NCBI RefSeq assembly: GCF_003074055.1
Contig: NZ_CP029043.1
Location: 5,696,501 to 5,760,500, forward strand
DNA from: Streptomyces nigra
GTDB lineage: Bacteria > Actinomycetota > Actinomycetes > Streptomycetales > Streptomycetaceae
DNA: 64,000 nt
Reading direction: 5' to 3'
The notes beneath the pieces were generated by a model. The model saw only the letters and a list, made by a program, of their open reading frames with translations, had not been told where the DNA came from and ran no database searches. The position numbers and the translations under genes were made by a program. Positions 17,615 to 26,580 of this stretch are shown here, in pieces (the first letter of the stretch is position 1; each line of letters begins with the position of its first letter).

Positions 17615-18171
17615 GCCGGGCGCCCCTGGACGTCCTCCTCCGGCGCGTCGATCCGGACGTACCGCTTCCGGCGTATGCGCACCCCGGGGACGCGGGGGCC
17701 GACCTGCGGACCACCGAGAGCCGCGAGCTGAAGCCGGGGGAGCGGGCCGTGCTGCCCACCGGGGTGTCCATCGCCCTGCCCGAGGGCTACGCGGCGTTCG
17801 TGCACCCCCGATCCGGGCTGGCCGCCCGCCTCGGTGTCGCCCTCGTGAATGCCCCGGGGACGGTTGATGCCGGGTACCGTGGGGAGATCAAGGTGATCGT
17901 GGTGAATCTCGACCCGCGCGAGTCCGTGCGGTTCGAGCGCTTCGACCGGATTGCCCAACTGGTTGTCCAGCAGGTCGAGAGGGTTCGCTTCCAGGAGGTG
18001 GCGGAGCTTCCCGATTCGGCACGGGCCGAGGGGGGCTTCGGGTCCACCGGCGGTCATGCCGAGGTGGGCGGCGAAAGCGCCACAAGCGATACAGGCGATG
18101 GGGCCGCCGTTGGCGGCGCTACGGGTGGGAATCGATACGCTTCGGTCGTATCCGACCGGGAAGGACAGTGA
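17611..18171 (+). CDS. dut: dUTP diphosphatase (dUTPase)
   Basis: This trimeric-type dUTPase hydrolyses dUTP to dUMP and pyrophosphate. All five motifs are visible: HPGDAGADLRT, HPRSGLAARLG, the VNAPGTVDAGYRGEIKV core with the catalytic Asp and uracil pocket, RIAQLVV, and the C-terminal EGGFGSTG lid. At 186 residues it is about 30 longer than typical because of a Gly/Ala/Ser-rich tail after motif 5 that looks disordered. It starts with GTG inside the end of the thioesterase gene and ends one base before the DUF3710 GTG. Confidence 0.95.
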   Translation: MSRAPLDVLLRRVDPDVPLPAYAHPGDAGADLRTTESRELKPGERAVLPTGVSIALPEGYAAFVHPRSGLAARLGVALVNAPGTVDAGYRGEIKVIVVNLDPRESVRFERFDRIAQLVVQQVERVRFQEVAELPDSARAEGGFGSTGGHAEVGGESATSDTGDGAAVGGATGGNRYASVVSDREGQ

Positions 18172-18172
18172 C

Positions 18173-18931
18173 GTGTTCGGACGTCGCAAGAAGAAGGGTG
18201 CCGCCGAGGACGCGGCCGGCGAGCCCGAGCAGGTCGTCGACATCGACACTGAGGCGGACGACGACGGCACGCGCGAGCGCGTACGGCTCGAGCCGGGACC
18301 GCGCCCCGACGGGCCGTGGGACAGCTCCGAGGTAAGGGACCCCGGCGAGGGCCGGGTGGACCTGGGCGGCATGTTCGTACCGGGCGTCGACGGCATGGAG
18401 CTGCGGGTGGAGGTCGCGGGCGACGCCATCGTCGCGGCGACCGTCGTGCTGCGCGACAGCGCCATTCAGCTGCAGGCCTTCGCCGCCCCCAAGCGCGAGG
18501 GCATCTGGGGTGAGGTGCGCGAGGAGATCGGCTCGGGCATCACCCAGCAGGGTGGCATCGTCGACGAGGTCGAGGGCCCGCTCGGCTGGGAGCTGCGGGC
18601 CCAGGTGCCGGTGCAGCTGCCGGACGGCACGGGTGGTTTCCAGGTCGTGCGGTTCGTCGGCGTGGACGGCCCCCGCTGGTTCCTGCGCGGGGTGATCTCG
18701 GGTCAGGGTGCGGTGCAGCCGCAGGCGGCCGGCCTGCTCGAGCAGATCTTCCGGGACACGGTCGTGGTCCGTGGCGAGGGCCCGATGGCCCCGCGCGACC
18801 CGATCGTCCTCAAGCTGCCCGACGACGCCCAGATGGTCCCCGAAGGGGTCCAGCAGGAGGAGGCCGGTTCGCGCTTCTCCGGCGGCATGGGTCAGCTCCA
18901 GCGCGGACCGGAGATCACCGAGGTCCGCTGA
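18173..18931 (+). CDS. DUF3710 family protein
   Basis: This 252-residue actinobacterial protein begins MFGRRKKKG, has an acidic linker, and a conserved core (DLGGMFVPGVDGMELRVEV; GPRWFLRGVISGQGA) that identifies DUF3710. It is invariably next to dut in Streptomyces as I recall. There is no signal peptide or membrane segment. Function unknown. A strong terminator follows. Confidence 0.87.
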   Translation: MFGRRKKKGAAEDAAGEPEQVVDIDTEADDDGTRERVRLEPGPRPDGPWDSSEVRDPGEGRVDLGGMFVPGVDGMELRVEVAGDAIVAATVVLRDSAIQLQAFAAPKREGIWGEVREEIGSGITQQGGIVDEVEGPLGWELRAQVPVQLPDGTGGFQVVRFVGVDGPRWFLRGVISGQGAVQPQAAGLLEQIFRDTVVVRGEGPMAPRDPIVLKLPDDAQMVPEGVQQEEAGSRFSGGMGQLQRGPEITEVR

Positions 18932-18945
18932 GCCACAGCACATCG

Positions 18946-18974
18946 AGGGCCGTACCCCGTCGGGGTACGGCCCT
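18946..18974 (+). terminator. hairpin after the dut/DUF3710 operon
   Basis: A perfect 13-bp stem (AGGGCCGTACCCC/GGGGTACGGCCCT) has a three-base loop and is followed by TTTC. Confidence 0.85.
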
Positions 18975-18991
18975 TTCTCGTGCGTGAACCC

Positions 18992-19020
18992 TTGACGGCT
19001 CATTGGTCCGTACCTACCGT
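18992..19020 (+). promoter_or_regulatory. vegetative promoter for the alginate-lyase-like gene
   Basis: TTGACG (18992-18997) and TACCGT (19015-19020) are separated by 17 bases, about 70 bases before the ATG at 19089. Confidence 0.45.
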
Positions 19021-19088
19021 CTCGGCCCAGCGCCCCTGTTCATAAAGGCGCTTCACGTTCACATACGAGAACGGAAGGCCCCCCACGT

Positions 19089-20255
19089 ATGCGCAGAACC
19101 GCCCTCCTCACCGTCGCCGCGGCCCTGCTCGCCACCGCCCTCGCCCGGCCCGCCGAAGCCGCCCCCGCCGCCTTCGCCCACCCCGGAGTCACCGTCTCCC
19201 AGGCCCAACTGGACTTCGCCCGCTCCAAGGTCAACTCCGGCGCCCAGCCCTGGAAGGGCGCCTTCGACCGGATGATGGCGAGCAAGTACGCCGATCTGAA
19301 CCGCGCCCCCAAGCCCCGTGCCGTCGTCGAGTGCGGCTCGTACTCGAACCCCAACAACGGCTGCACCGACGAGCGCGAGGACGCCATCGCCGCCTACACC
19401 CAGGCCCTCGCCTGGTACGTCACCCGCGACGAACGGCACGCCCGCAAGGCCATCGAGCTCATGGACGCATGGTCGGCCGTGATCAGGGACCACACCAACA
19501 GCAACGCGCCCCTGCAGACCGGCTGGGCCGGCTCCTCCTGGCCCAAGGCCGCCGAGATCATCAAGTACACGTACGGCGGCGGCTGGGCGAACTCCGGGCG
19601 GTTCGCCACCATGCTGCGCACCGTCTACCTGCCCGAGATCATCAACGGCTCCAACTCCAACGGGAACCGGGAGCTGTCGATGATGGAGGCCGCCGTCGGC
19701 ATCTCCGTCTTCCTGGAGGACAAGGCCTCCTACGACCAGGCCATGGCGAAGTTCCGCACCCGCACCGCCGCCTACGTCTACCTCGCCTCCGACGGCGACC
19801 TGCCGAAGACGGTGCCCAGCCAGAACCTGAACACCCGCGACAAGATCGTCAACTACTGGCAGGGGCAGGGCACCTTCGTCACCGGCCTCACCCAGGAGAC
19901 CTGCCGCGACCTCACCCACACCGGCTACGGCATCTCGGCGATCTCCCACATCGCCGAGACCAGCCGTATCCAGGGCCAGGACCTGTACGGCACCGACGTC
20001 GGCGAGCGGCTGCGGCACGCGCTCGGCTTCCAGGCCAAGTACGAACTCGGGGCGGCCGTGCCCGGCTGGCTGTGCGGGGGATCGCTCCATCTCGGCCTCG
20101 GACCCGTCACCGAGGTCGGGCACAACGCCCTGGCCAACCGGCTCGGCCACGCCATGACCAACACCGCCGCGCTGAACGCGCGCAACCGGCCCTCCGGCAC
20201 CAACAACCTCTTCGTCGCCTGGGAGACCCTCACCCACGGCGACAACCCGGCCTGA
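19089..20255 (+). CDS. secreted alginate lyase family protein
   Basis: This 388-residue protein starts with a signal peptide (MRRTALLTVAAALLATALA...AEA, cleavage near residue 25) and is exported. The mature part is an all-helical barrel-type lyase resembling the PL5/alginate-lyase superfamily: repeated aromatic/helix patterns (AIAAYTQALAWYVT; ELMDAWSAVIRDHTNSNAPLQTGW), an AAEIIKYTY segment and a catalytic-type NxxH/GTFVTGLTQETCRDLTHTGYG region. The polysaccharide substrate could be an alginate or another uronic acid polymer; this is not decided. It is a single gene with its own promoter. Confidence 0.8.
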   Translation: MRRTALLTVAAALLATALARPAEAAPAAFAHPGVTVSQAQLDFARSKVNSGAQPWKGAFDRMMASKYADLNRAPKPRAVVECGSYSNPNNGCTDEREDAIAAYTQALAWYVTRDERHARKAIELMDAWSAVIRDHTNSNAPLQTGWAGSSWPKAAEIIKYTYGGGWANSGRFATMLRTVYLPEIINGSNSNGNRELSMMEAAVGISVFLEDKASYDQAMAKFRTRTAAYVYLASDGDLPKTVPSQNLNTRDKIVNYWQGQGTFVTGLTQETCRDLTHTGYGISAISHIAETSRIQGQDLYGTDVGERLRHALGFQAKYELGAAVPGWLCGGSLHLGLGPVTEVGHNALANRLGHAMTNTAALNARNRPSGTNNLFVAWETLTHGDNPA

Positions 20256-20360
20256 CCACCCCCCACGGGTGGCGGCGGTGGCGTCAGGGTTGCGTCAAGG
20301 ACGCCGCCGCCGTCTCACCCCGCCCCATTTGTCGCGGTCCCGCGTCGTAATGTCGACGCC

Positions 20361-22913
20361 ATGGGACGCGGCAGGCTTCGGATCCACCTCGGTGCGGCAC
20401 CGGGCGTCGGCAAGACGTACGCCATGCTCGCCGAGGCGCACCGCCGCGCCGAGCGGGGCACGGACTGTGTGGTCGCCTTCGTCGAGCACCACGGCCGGCC
20501 CCGCACCGAGGCCCTGCTGCACGGCCTGGAGCAGGTGGAGCGCCGGCGGCTGGAGCACCGGGGCGGCACCTTCACGGAGATGGACGTCGACGCCGTCCTC
20601 GCCCGCCGCCCACAAGTCGCCCTCGTCGACGAACTCGCCCACACCAACGTCCCCGGCTCCCGCAACGCCAAGCGCTGGCAGGACGTCGAGGAACTCCTCG
20701 CCGCCGGCATCGACGTCGTCTCGACCGTCAACATCCAGCACCTGGAGTCACTGGGCGACGTCGTCGAGTCCATCACCGGCGTACGGCAGCGGGAGACCGT
20801 GCCCGACGAGGTGGTGCGCCGCGCCGACCAGATCGAACTCGTCGACATGTCGCCCGAGGCGCTGCGGCGGCGGATGGCGCACGGCAACATCTACCGGCCC
20901 GACAAGGTCGACGCCGCCCTGTCCCACTACTTCCGGCCCGGCAACCTCACCGCGCTGCGCGAACTCGCCCTGCTCTGGGTCGCCGACCGCGTCGACGCCC
21001 ACCTCCAGCAGTACCGCGCCGAGCACCACGTGTCCGCGATCTGGGGCTCCCGGGAGCGGATCGTGGTCGGGCTGACCGGCGGCCCCGAGGGGCGGACGCT
21101 GATCCGGCGCGCGGTGCGGCTGGCGGAGAAGGGCGCGGGCGGCGAGGTCCTGGCCGTCTACATCGCCCGCAGCGACGGCCTCACCTCCGCCTCCCCGCAG
21201 GAGCTGGCCGTCCAGCGCACCCTCGTCGAGGACCTCGGCGGGACCTTCCACCACGTCGTCGGCGACGACGTCCCCGCGGCCCTCCTGGCCTTCGCGCGCG
21301 GCGCCAACGCCACCCAGATAGTCCTCGGCTCGTCCCGCCGCAGAACCTGGCAGTACGTCCTCGGACCCGGCGTCGGCGCCACGGTCGCCCGGGACTCGGG
21401 ACCCGACCTCGACGTGCACATCGTCACGCACGACGAGGTCGCCAAGGGCCGTGGACTGCCCGCAGCCCGGGGCGCTCGCCTGGGCCGCTGGCGCATCCTG
21501 TGGGGCTGGCTGATCGCGGTCGGCGGGCCGGCGCTGCTCACCCTGCTGCTGTCGCACGCCGGCGCCGGACTCGGCCTCGCCAACGACATGCTGCTGTTCC
21601 TCACGCTGACCGTGGCGGCGGCACTCGTCGGCGGGCTCGCCCCGGCCCTCGCCTCCGCGGCCCTCGGCTCCCTGCTGCTCAACTGGTTCTTCACCCCGCC
21701 GCTGCACCGCGTCTCGATCGCCGACCCCAGGAACCTGCTCGCCCTCCTGGTCTTCGTGTGCGTCGCCGTCGCGGTCGCCTCCGTGGTCGACCTCGCCGCC
21801 CGCCGCACCCACCAGGCGGCCCGGCTGCGCGCGGAGTCCGAGATCCTGTCGTTCCTCGCGGGCGGCGTGCTGCGCGGCGAGACCGGGCCCGAGGACCTGC
21901 TGGAACGGGTCCGGGAGACCTTCGGCATGGAGTCCGCGGCCCTGCTCGAACGCACGGACGACCTCGCCCCCTGGACCTGCGCGGGCCACGTCGGCGTGGG
22001 ACCGGCCCCGGCCCGCCCCGAGGACGCCGACGTCGACGTCCCCGTCGGCGACCACATGGCGCTCGCCCTGACCGGCCGGGTGCTGCCCGCCGAGGACCGG
22101 CGCGTCCTGGCCGCCTTCGCCGCGCAGTCAGCCGTAGCCCTGGACCGCCGCCGGCTCCGGCACGAGGCCGACCGGGCCGGGGAACTCGCTGAGGGCAACC
22201 GCATCCGCACCGCGCTCCTCGCCGCCGTCAGCCACGATCTGCGCACCCCGCTCGCCGGCATCAAGGCGGCGGTGTCCTCGCTGCGCTCCGACGACGTGGC
22301 CTGGTCGCCCGAGGACGAGGCCGAGCTGCTGGCCGGCATCGAGGAGGGCGCCGACCGGCTCGACCACCTCGTGGGGAACCTGCTGGACATGTCCCGGCTC
22401 CAGACCGGCACCGTCACCCCGCTGATCAGGGAGATCGACCTCGACGAGGTGGTGCCGGCGGCGCTGGGCGGGGTGCCCGAGGGCAGCGTCGACCTCGACA
22501 TCCCGGAGACGCTCCCCATGGTCGCCGTCGACCCCGGACTGCTGGAGCGGTCGGTGGCCAACCTCGTCGAGAACGCCGTCAAGTACAGCCCCCGCGACAG
22601 CCGGGTCCTGGTGGCCGCCAGCGCCCTCGCCGACCGGGTCGAGGTCCGGGTGGTCGACCGGGGCCCCGGAGTCCCGGACGCCGCCAAGGAGCGCATCTTC
22701 GAGCCCTTCCAGCGGTACGGCGACGCTCCGCGCGGCGCCGGCGTCGGACTCGGCCTCGCGGTCGCCCGCGGCTTCGCGGAGGCGATGAACGGCACGCTCG
22801 GCGCCGAGGACACCCCCGGCGGCGGACTCACCATGGTGCTGACGCTGCGGGCCGCCGGAGCACAGCCCGGCCCCGCCGGATCAGACGTACGACCCGAAAG
22901 GCAGACCACATGA
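20361..22913 (+). CDS. kdpD: KdpD-type sensor histidine kinase
   Basis: This 850-residue kinase has the full KdpD layout. The N-terminal KdpD domain has Walker A GAAPGVGKT (residues 11-19) and the DELAHTN motif. A universal-stress-type domain (about 230-350) follows, then four membrane helices of DUF4118 (about 375-475), a GAF-like segment, the phosphoacceptor histidine in AVSHDLRTPLAG (near residue 627) and a HATPase domain with GVGLGLAVA. It senses potassium limitation or ionic strength. A TAATGT at 20348-20353, seven bases before the ATG, with no ribosome site, suggests a leaderless transcript. The gene overlaps kdpE by four bases. No kdpFABC is nearby. Confidence 0.92.
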   Translation: MGRGRLRIHLGAAPGVGKTYAMLAEAHRRAERGTDCVVAFVEHHGRPRTEALLHGLEQVERRRLEHRGGTFTEMDVDAVLARRPQVALVDELAHTNVPGSRNAKRWQDVEELLAAGIDVVSTVNIQHLESLGDVVESITGVRQRETVPDEVVRRADQIELVDMSPEALRRRMAHGNIYRPDKVDAALSHYFRPGNLTALRELALLWVADRVDAHLQQYRAEHHVSAIWGSRERIVVGLTGGPEGRTLIRRAVRLAEKGAGGEVLAVYIARSDGLTSASPQELAVQRTLVEDLGGTFHHVVGDDVPAALLAFARGANATQIVLGSSRRRTWQYVLGPGVGATVARDSGPDLDVHIVTHDEVAKGRGLPAARGARLGRWRILWGWLIAVGGPALLTLLLSHAGAGLGLANDMLLFLTLTVAAALVGGLAPALASAALGSLLLNWFFTPPLHRVSIADPRNLLALLVFVCVAVAVASVVDLAARRTHQAARLRAESEILSFLAGGVLRGETGPEDLLERVRETFGMESAALLERTDDLAPWTCAGHVGVGPAPARPEDADVDVPVGDHMALALTGRVLPAEDRRVLAAFAAQSAVALDRRRLRHEADRAGELAEGNRIRTALLAAVSHDLRTPLAGIKAAVSSLRSDDVAWSPEDEAELLAGIEEGADRLDHLVGNLLDMSRLQTGTVTPLIREIDLDEVVPAALGGVPEGSVDLDIPETLPMVAVDPGLLERSVANLVENAVKYSPRDSRVLVAASALADRVEVRVVDRGPGVPDAAKERIFEPFQRYGDAPRGAGVGLGLAVARGFAEAMNGTLGAEDTPGGGLTMVLTLRAAGAQPGPAGSDVRPERQTT

Positions 22914-23593
22914 CCCGGGTGCTCGTGGTGGACGACGAGCCGCAGCTCGTGCGCGCCCTCGTGATCAACCTCAAGGCCCGCCACTACGAGGTCGACGCCG
23001 CCCACGACGGGGCCACCGCCCTCGACCTCGCCGCCGCCCGCCACCCCGACGTCGTCGTCCTCGACCTGGGCCTGCCCGACATGGACGGCGTCGAGGTCAT
23101 CCGCGGACTGCGCGGCTGGACCCGGGTGCCCATCCTGGTGCTCTCCGCCCGGCACTCCTCCGACGAGAAGGTCGAGGCGCTGGACGCGGGCGCCGACGAC
23201 TACGTCACCAAGCCGTTCGGCATGGACGAGCTGCTGGCCCGGCTGCGGGCCGCCGTCCGCCGGGCCGAGCCCACCGGGGCCGGCGAGGGCGAGGTGATCG
23301 TGGAGACCGACGAGTTCACCGTCGACCTCGCCGCGAAGAAGGTCCACCGCGGCGGGCGTGACGTACGGCTCACTCCCACCGAATGGCATCTGCTGGAGGT
23401 GCTGGTCCGCAACACCGGAAAGCTCGTCGGCCAGAAACAGCTGCTGCGGGAGGTCTGGGGGCCGTCGTACGGGACGGAGACCAACTATCTGCGGGTCTAC
23501 ATGGCCCAGCTGCGCAGAAAGCTCGAGGCGGACCCCTCGCACCCCAAGCACTTCGTCACCGAGCCGGGGATGGGCTATCGGTTCGAGAAGTGA
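22910..23593 (+). CDS. kdpE: KdpE-type response regulator
   Basis: This 227-residue OmpR-family regulator has phosphoacceptor Asp52 (VVVLDLGLPDMDG), the Lys of VTKPFG, and a winged-helix domain with the KdpE-typical ending EPGMGYRFEK. It overlaps kdpD by four bases. The usual target kdpFABC is not in the window, so it must act at a distance or on other genes. Confidence 0.92.
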   Translation: MTRVLVVDDEPQLVRALVINLKARHYEVDAAHDGATALDLAAARHPDVVVLDLGLPDMDGVEVIRGLRGWTRVPILVLSARHSSDEKVEALDAGADDYVTKPFGMDELLARLRAAVRRAEPTGAGEGEVIVETDEFTVDLAAKKVHRGGRDVRLTPTEWHLLEVLVRNTGKLVGQKQLLREVWGPSYGTETNYLRVYMAQLRRKLEADPSHPKHFVTEPGMGYRFEK

Positions 23594-23613
23594 GGCCCGG
23601 TACGCTTCAAGAC

Positions 23614-24012
23614 ATGACTGCTGTTCCTCGTTCGGAAAAGGCGGTGGGCCGGTTCCGGCGCATGCTCGACCGGCTCTCCTCGTCGCAGGAGGACCTGGAG
23701 TCCGAGGAGCTGCGTGAGGACGCCGAGACCGCCGGCTGTATCAAGATCGGTGACTGCCGGGACCGGCAGATAGTGACGGTTACTGGTACCTTGCGCACGG
23801 TCACCCTGCGGCCGCGCGCCGGAGTCCCGGCCCTGGAGGCCGAACTGTTCGACGGCACCGCCGCGCTCGACGTGGTGTGGCTCGGCAGGCGCTCCATAGT
23901 CGGCATAGAGCCCGGACGCAAGCTGATCGCATCCGGCAGGATCGCCATGAGCCGGGGCCGCCGGGTGCTGTTCAACCCGAAATACGAACTGAGACCCCTC
24001 GGACGGGAGTAG
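23614..24012 (+). CDS. OB-fold nucleic-acid-binding domain protein
   Basis: This 132-residue protein has a charged helical N terminus (residues 1-45) and an OB-fold beta barrel with VTVTGTLRTVTLRPRAGVPALEAELFDGTAALDVVWLGRR, a pattern seen in small actinobacterial OB-fold proteins. It lies 20 bases after kdpE and 3 bases before the DUF3159 gene. The ligand is likely single-stranded nucleic acid, but this is inferred from the fold only. Confidence 0.82.
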   Translation: MTAVPRSEKAVGRFRRMLDRLSSSQEDLESEELREDAETAGCIKIGDCRDRQIVTVTGTLRTVTLRPRAGVPALEAELFDGTAALDVVWLGRRSIVGIEPGRKLIASGRIAMSRGRRVLFNPKYELRPLGRE

Positions 24013-24015
24013 CCG

Positions 24016-24804
24016 GTGACGTCGCTCGACAAGCCGACCGAAGACACCACCGCAGACGCCGGGCACGACTCCCGCGCGGTGACGGAGGCCGCGCTGTTCG
24101 AGGCCTTCGGCGGCTTGCGCGGCATGATCGAGACGGTCGTGCCGGGCCTGCTCTTCGTCACGATCTACACGATCAACAAGAACCTGCACATGTCGGCGCT
24201 CGCGGCCCTCGCGGTGTCCGTCGTGCTCGTGGTGGTCCGCCTGGCGACCCGGGACACCGTCAAGCACGCCTTCAGCGGTGTCTTCGGCGTGGCCTTCGGT
24301 GTCGTCTTCGCGATGATGACCGGCAACGCCAAGGACTTCTATCTGCCCGGCATGATCTACACGCTGGGCCTCGCCCTCGCGTACATCATCACCACGCTGT
24401 GCGGTGTCCCCCTGATCGGGCTGATCCTCGGACCGGTGTTCAAGGAGAACCTCTCCTGGCGCACCCGCAACCCCGGCCGCAAGAAGGCGTACTCCAAGGC
24501 CAGCTACGCCTGGGGTCTGATCCTGCTCGCCAAGTGCGCGATCCTCTTCCCGCTGTACTGGTGGGCCGACACCACCCAGCTGGGCTGGGTGCTGGTCGCC
24601 CTCAAGATCCCGCCGTTCCTGCTGGCCGTCTGGCTGACCTGGGTGTTCCTTGCGAAGGCCCCCGCGCCGATCGACGTCTTCGCGGAGATGGAGGCTGCCG
24701 AGAGGGCCGAGGAGGAGCGCCGGGCGGGGACGGCCCCCGAGAGCGCCGGGACCGCCGGGACCGGGGAGACGACGACCGGCGGTCGGCACCGCCGCGACGT
24801 CTAG
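24016..24804 (+). CDS. DUF3159 membrane protein
   Basis: This 262-residue actinobacterial membrane protein has about five or six helices, starting around GMIETVVPGLLFVTIYTI. The N and C termini are cytoplasmic and charged. DUF3159 has no known role that I can state. It starts with GTG three bases after the OB-fold gene and ends before a strong hairpin. Confidence 0.85.
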   Translation: MTSLDKPTEDTTADAGHDSRAVTEAALFEAFGGLRGMIETVVPGLLFVTIYTINKNLHMSALAALAVSVVLVVVRLATRDTVKHAFSGVFGVAFGVVFAMMTGNAKDFYLPGMIYTLGLALAYIITTLCGVPLIGLILGPVFKENLSWRTRNPGRKKAYSKASYAWGLILLAKCAILFPLYWWADTTQLGWVLVALKIPPFLLAVWLTWVFLAKAPAPIDVFAEMEAAERAEEERRAGTAPESAGTAGTGETTTGGRHRRDV

Positions 24805-24815
24805 CCGCTTCCACT

Positions 24816-24858
24816 ACGACGGAGGGCGCCCCGCACATCGCGGGGCGCCCTCCGTCGT
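24816..24858. terminator. bidirectional hairpin between the DUF3159 gene and trkA genes
   Basis: A perfect 18-bp inverted repeat (ACGACGGAGGGCGCCCCG and its complement) surrounds a seven-base loop, between convergent genes. Confidence 0.85.
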
Positions 24859-24875
24859 CGTGAGCGGGGCCGCGG

Positions 24876-25550
24876 TCAGCCCGCGTCCTGACGGCGGACC
24901 GACAGCAGGTCCTCCAACTGCTCCTCACGGGCCTGCGCGGCCACGAAGAGCAGCTCGTCGCCGGCCTCCAGGGAGTCCTCCCGGGACGGGGTGAGCACCC
25001 GGGTGCCGCGGATGATCGTGACCAGGGACGTGTCCTGCGGCCACTCCACATCGCCGACCTGGGTGCCGGCCAGGGCCGACTCCTCCGGCAGCGTCAGCTC
25101 CACGAGGTTGGCGTCGCCGTGGCTGAAGCGCAGCAGCCGGACCAGGTCGCCGACGCTCACCGCCTCCTCGACCAGGGCCGACATCAGGCGCGGGGTGGAG
25201 ACGGCCACGTCCACGCCCCAGGCCTCGTTGAACAGCCACTCGTTCTTCGGGTTGTTCACCCGGGCGACGACGCGCGGGACGCCGTACTCCGTCTTCGCCA
25301 GCAGGGAGACGACCAGGTTCACCTTGTCGTCGCCCGTCGCGGCGATCACCACGTTGCAGCGCTGCAGCGCCGCCTCGTCCAGCGACGTGATCTCGCAGGC
25401 GTCGGCCAGCAGCCACTCCGCCTGCGGGACGCGCTCGACCGAGATGGCGGTCGGCGCCTTGTCGACGAGCAGGACCTCGTGGCCGTTCTCCAGCAGTTCG
25501 CCCGCGATGGAACGGCCCACCGCACCGGCACCGGCAATGGCGACCCTCAT
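24876..25550 (-). CDS. TrkA family potassium uptake regulatory protein (second of pair)
   Basis: This 224-residue protein has an N-terminal RCK Rossmann domain (VAIAGAGAVGRSIAGELLENGHEV, the GxGxxG nucleotide site) and a C-terminal TrkA_C domain. Such proteins gate potassium transporters in response to NAD(H) or cyclic dinucleotides. It starts by a TGATG overlap with the upstream TrkA gene, so the two are co-translated and may form a heteromeric ring. The partner transporter is possibly the APC permease encoded divergently. Confidence 0.9.
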   Translation of the reverse strand: MRVAIAGAGAVGRSIAGELLENGHEVLLVDKAPTAISVERVPQAEWLLADACEITSLDEAALQRCNVVIAATGDDKVNLVVSLLAKTEYGVPRVVARVNNPKNEWLFNEAWGVDVAVSTPRLMSALVEEAVSVGDLVRLLRFSHGDANLVELTLPEESALAGTQVGDVEWPQDTSLVTIIRGTRVLTPSREDSLEAGDELLFVAAQAREEQLEDLLSVRRQDAG

Positions 25551-26221
25551 CAGTGACCGCCCTCCTCTTCGGGACCCTTGGCGAACGCCGCCTCGACCTT
25601 GTCGACCTCGTCGGTGCGCATCATGACGTGCACCAGGTCGCCGTCCTGCAACACCGTCTGCGAGCTGGGCAGGACCGCCTCACCGAGCCGGGTCAGGAAC
25701 GCCACCCGCACGCCCGTCTCCTCCTGGAGCCGGCTGATCTTGTGGCCCACCCACTCCGGGGACGTATGCACCTCGGCGAGCTGCACCCCGCCCGTGGGGT
25801 CGCGCCACAGCGGCTCCGCGCCCGAGGGCAGCAGCCGGCGCAGCATCTGGTCCGCCGTCCAGCGGACCGTCGCCACGGTCGGGATGCCGAGACGCTGGTA
25901 GACCTCGGCGCGACGCGGGTCGTAGATCCGGGCCGCGACGTTCTCCACGCCGAACATCTCGCGGGCCACCCGGGCCGAGATGATGTTGGAGTTGTCGCCG
26001 CTGGAGACGGCCGCGAACGCGCCCGCCTCCTCGATGCCCGCCTCGCGCAGCGTGTCCTGGTCGAAGCCGACGCCGGTGACGCGCCGGCCCCCGAAGCCCG
26101 GCCCCAGCCGGCGGAACGCGGTGGGGTCCTGGTCGATCACTGCGACCGTGTGCCCTTGCTGCTCCAGGGTCTGGGCCAGAGCCGAGCCCACCCTTCCGCA
26201 ACCCATGATGACGATGTGCAC
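25550..26221 (-). CDS. TrkA family potassium uptake regulatory protein (first of pair)
   Basis: This 223-residue RCK protein has the nucleotide site HIVIMGCGRVGSALA and a TrkA_C domain. I chose GTG 26221 (giving VHIVIMGCGRVG) because the Rossmann strand then begins at the N terminus as in relatives; an ATG five codons upstream is possible. It is divergent from the APC permease, and two adjacent TrkA genes beside such a permease are a conserved Streptomyces arrangement. Confidence 0.9.
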   Translation of the reverse strand: MHIVIMGCGRVGSALAQTLEQQGHTVAVIDQDPTAFRRLGPGFGGRRVTGVGFDQDTLREAGIEEAGAFAAVSSGDNSNIISARVAREMFGVENVAARIYDPRRAEVYQRLGIPTVATVRWTADQMLRRLLPSGAEPLWRDPTGGVQLAEVHTSPEWVGHKISRLQEETGVRVAFLTRLGEAVLPSSQTVLQDGDLVHVMMRTDEVDKVEAAFAKGPEEEGGH

Positions 26222-26580
26222 GGCCCTACCCCGCACTCCTCGATAGGCGTCCGACTTGCGTGAACGTGGCGCTCATATCTCTTCTCTCGAATCGCCGGGC
26301 AACAGGCGCGGTCCGGTCGCAGACCGCTGGGCAACATCATGCCGGGGTTTCCCGCCGATGATCCCCCGCGGTTCGCATCGTGGGCCCGACGCAACCGCGC
26401 CGCGGCCCCGCCCGCCTGCACGCTCCGCGCCCAGGTCCAAGGTAACGTCCGGATCCCGCCGCTCCGGGCGGTGGCGCGGGACGGAGGTCACCGTGCCCCG
26501 GCAGGGCGGGTGCCCGGCCCCGCGCGTCATGTTCCCCCGGATGTGCTCCGCGGCTGACCGGGGGCATACGATTCTCTGTT
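26222..26580. other. divergent promoter region between trkA and the APC permease
   Basis: This 359-base region contains a TACGAT -10 at 26567-26572, eight bases before the GTG at 26581, so the permease mRNA may be leaderless. No other feature is clear. Confidence 0.45.
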
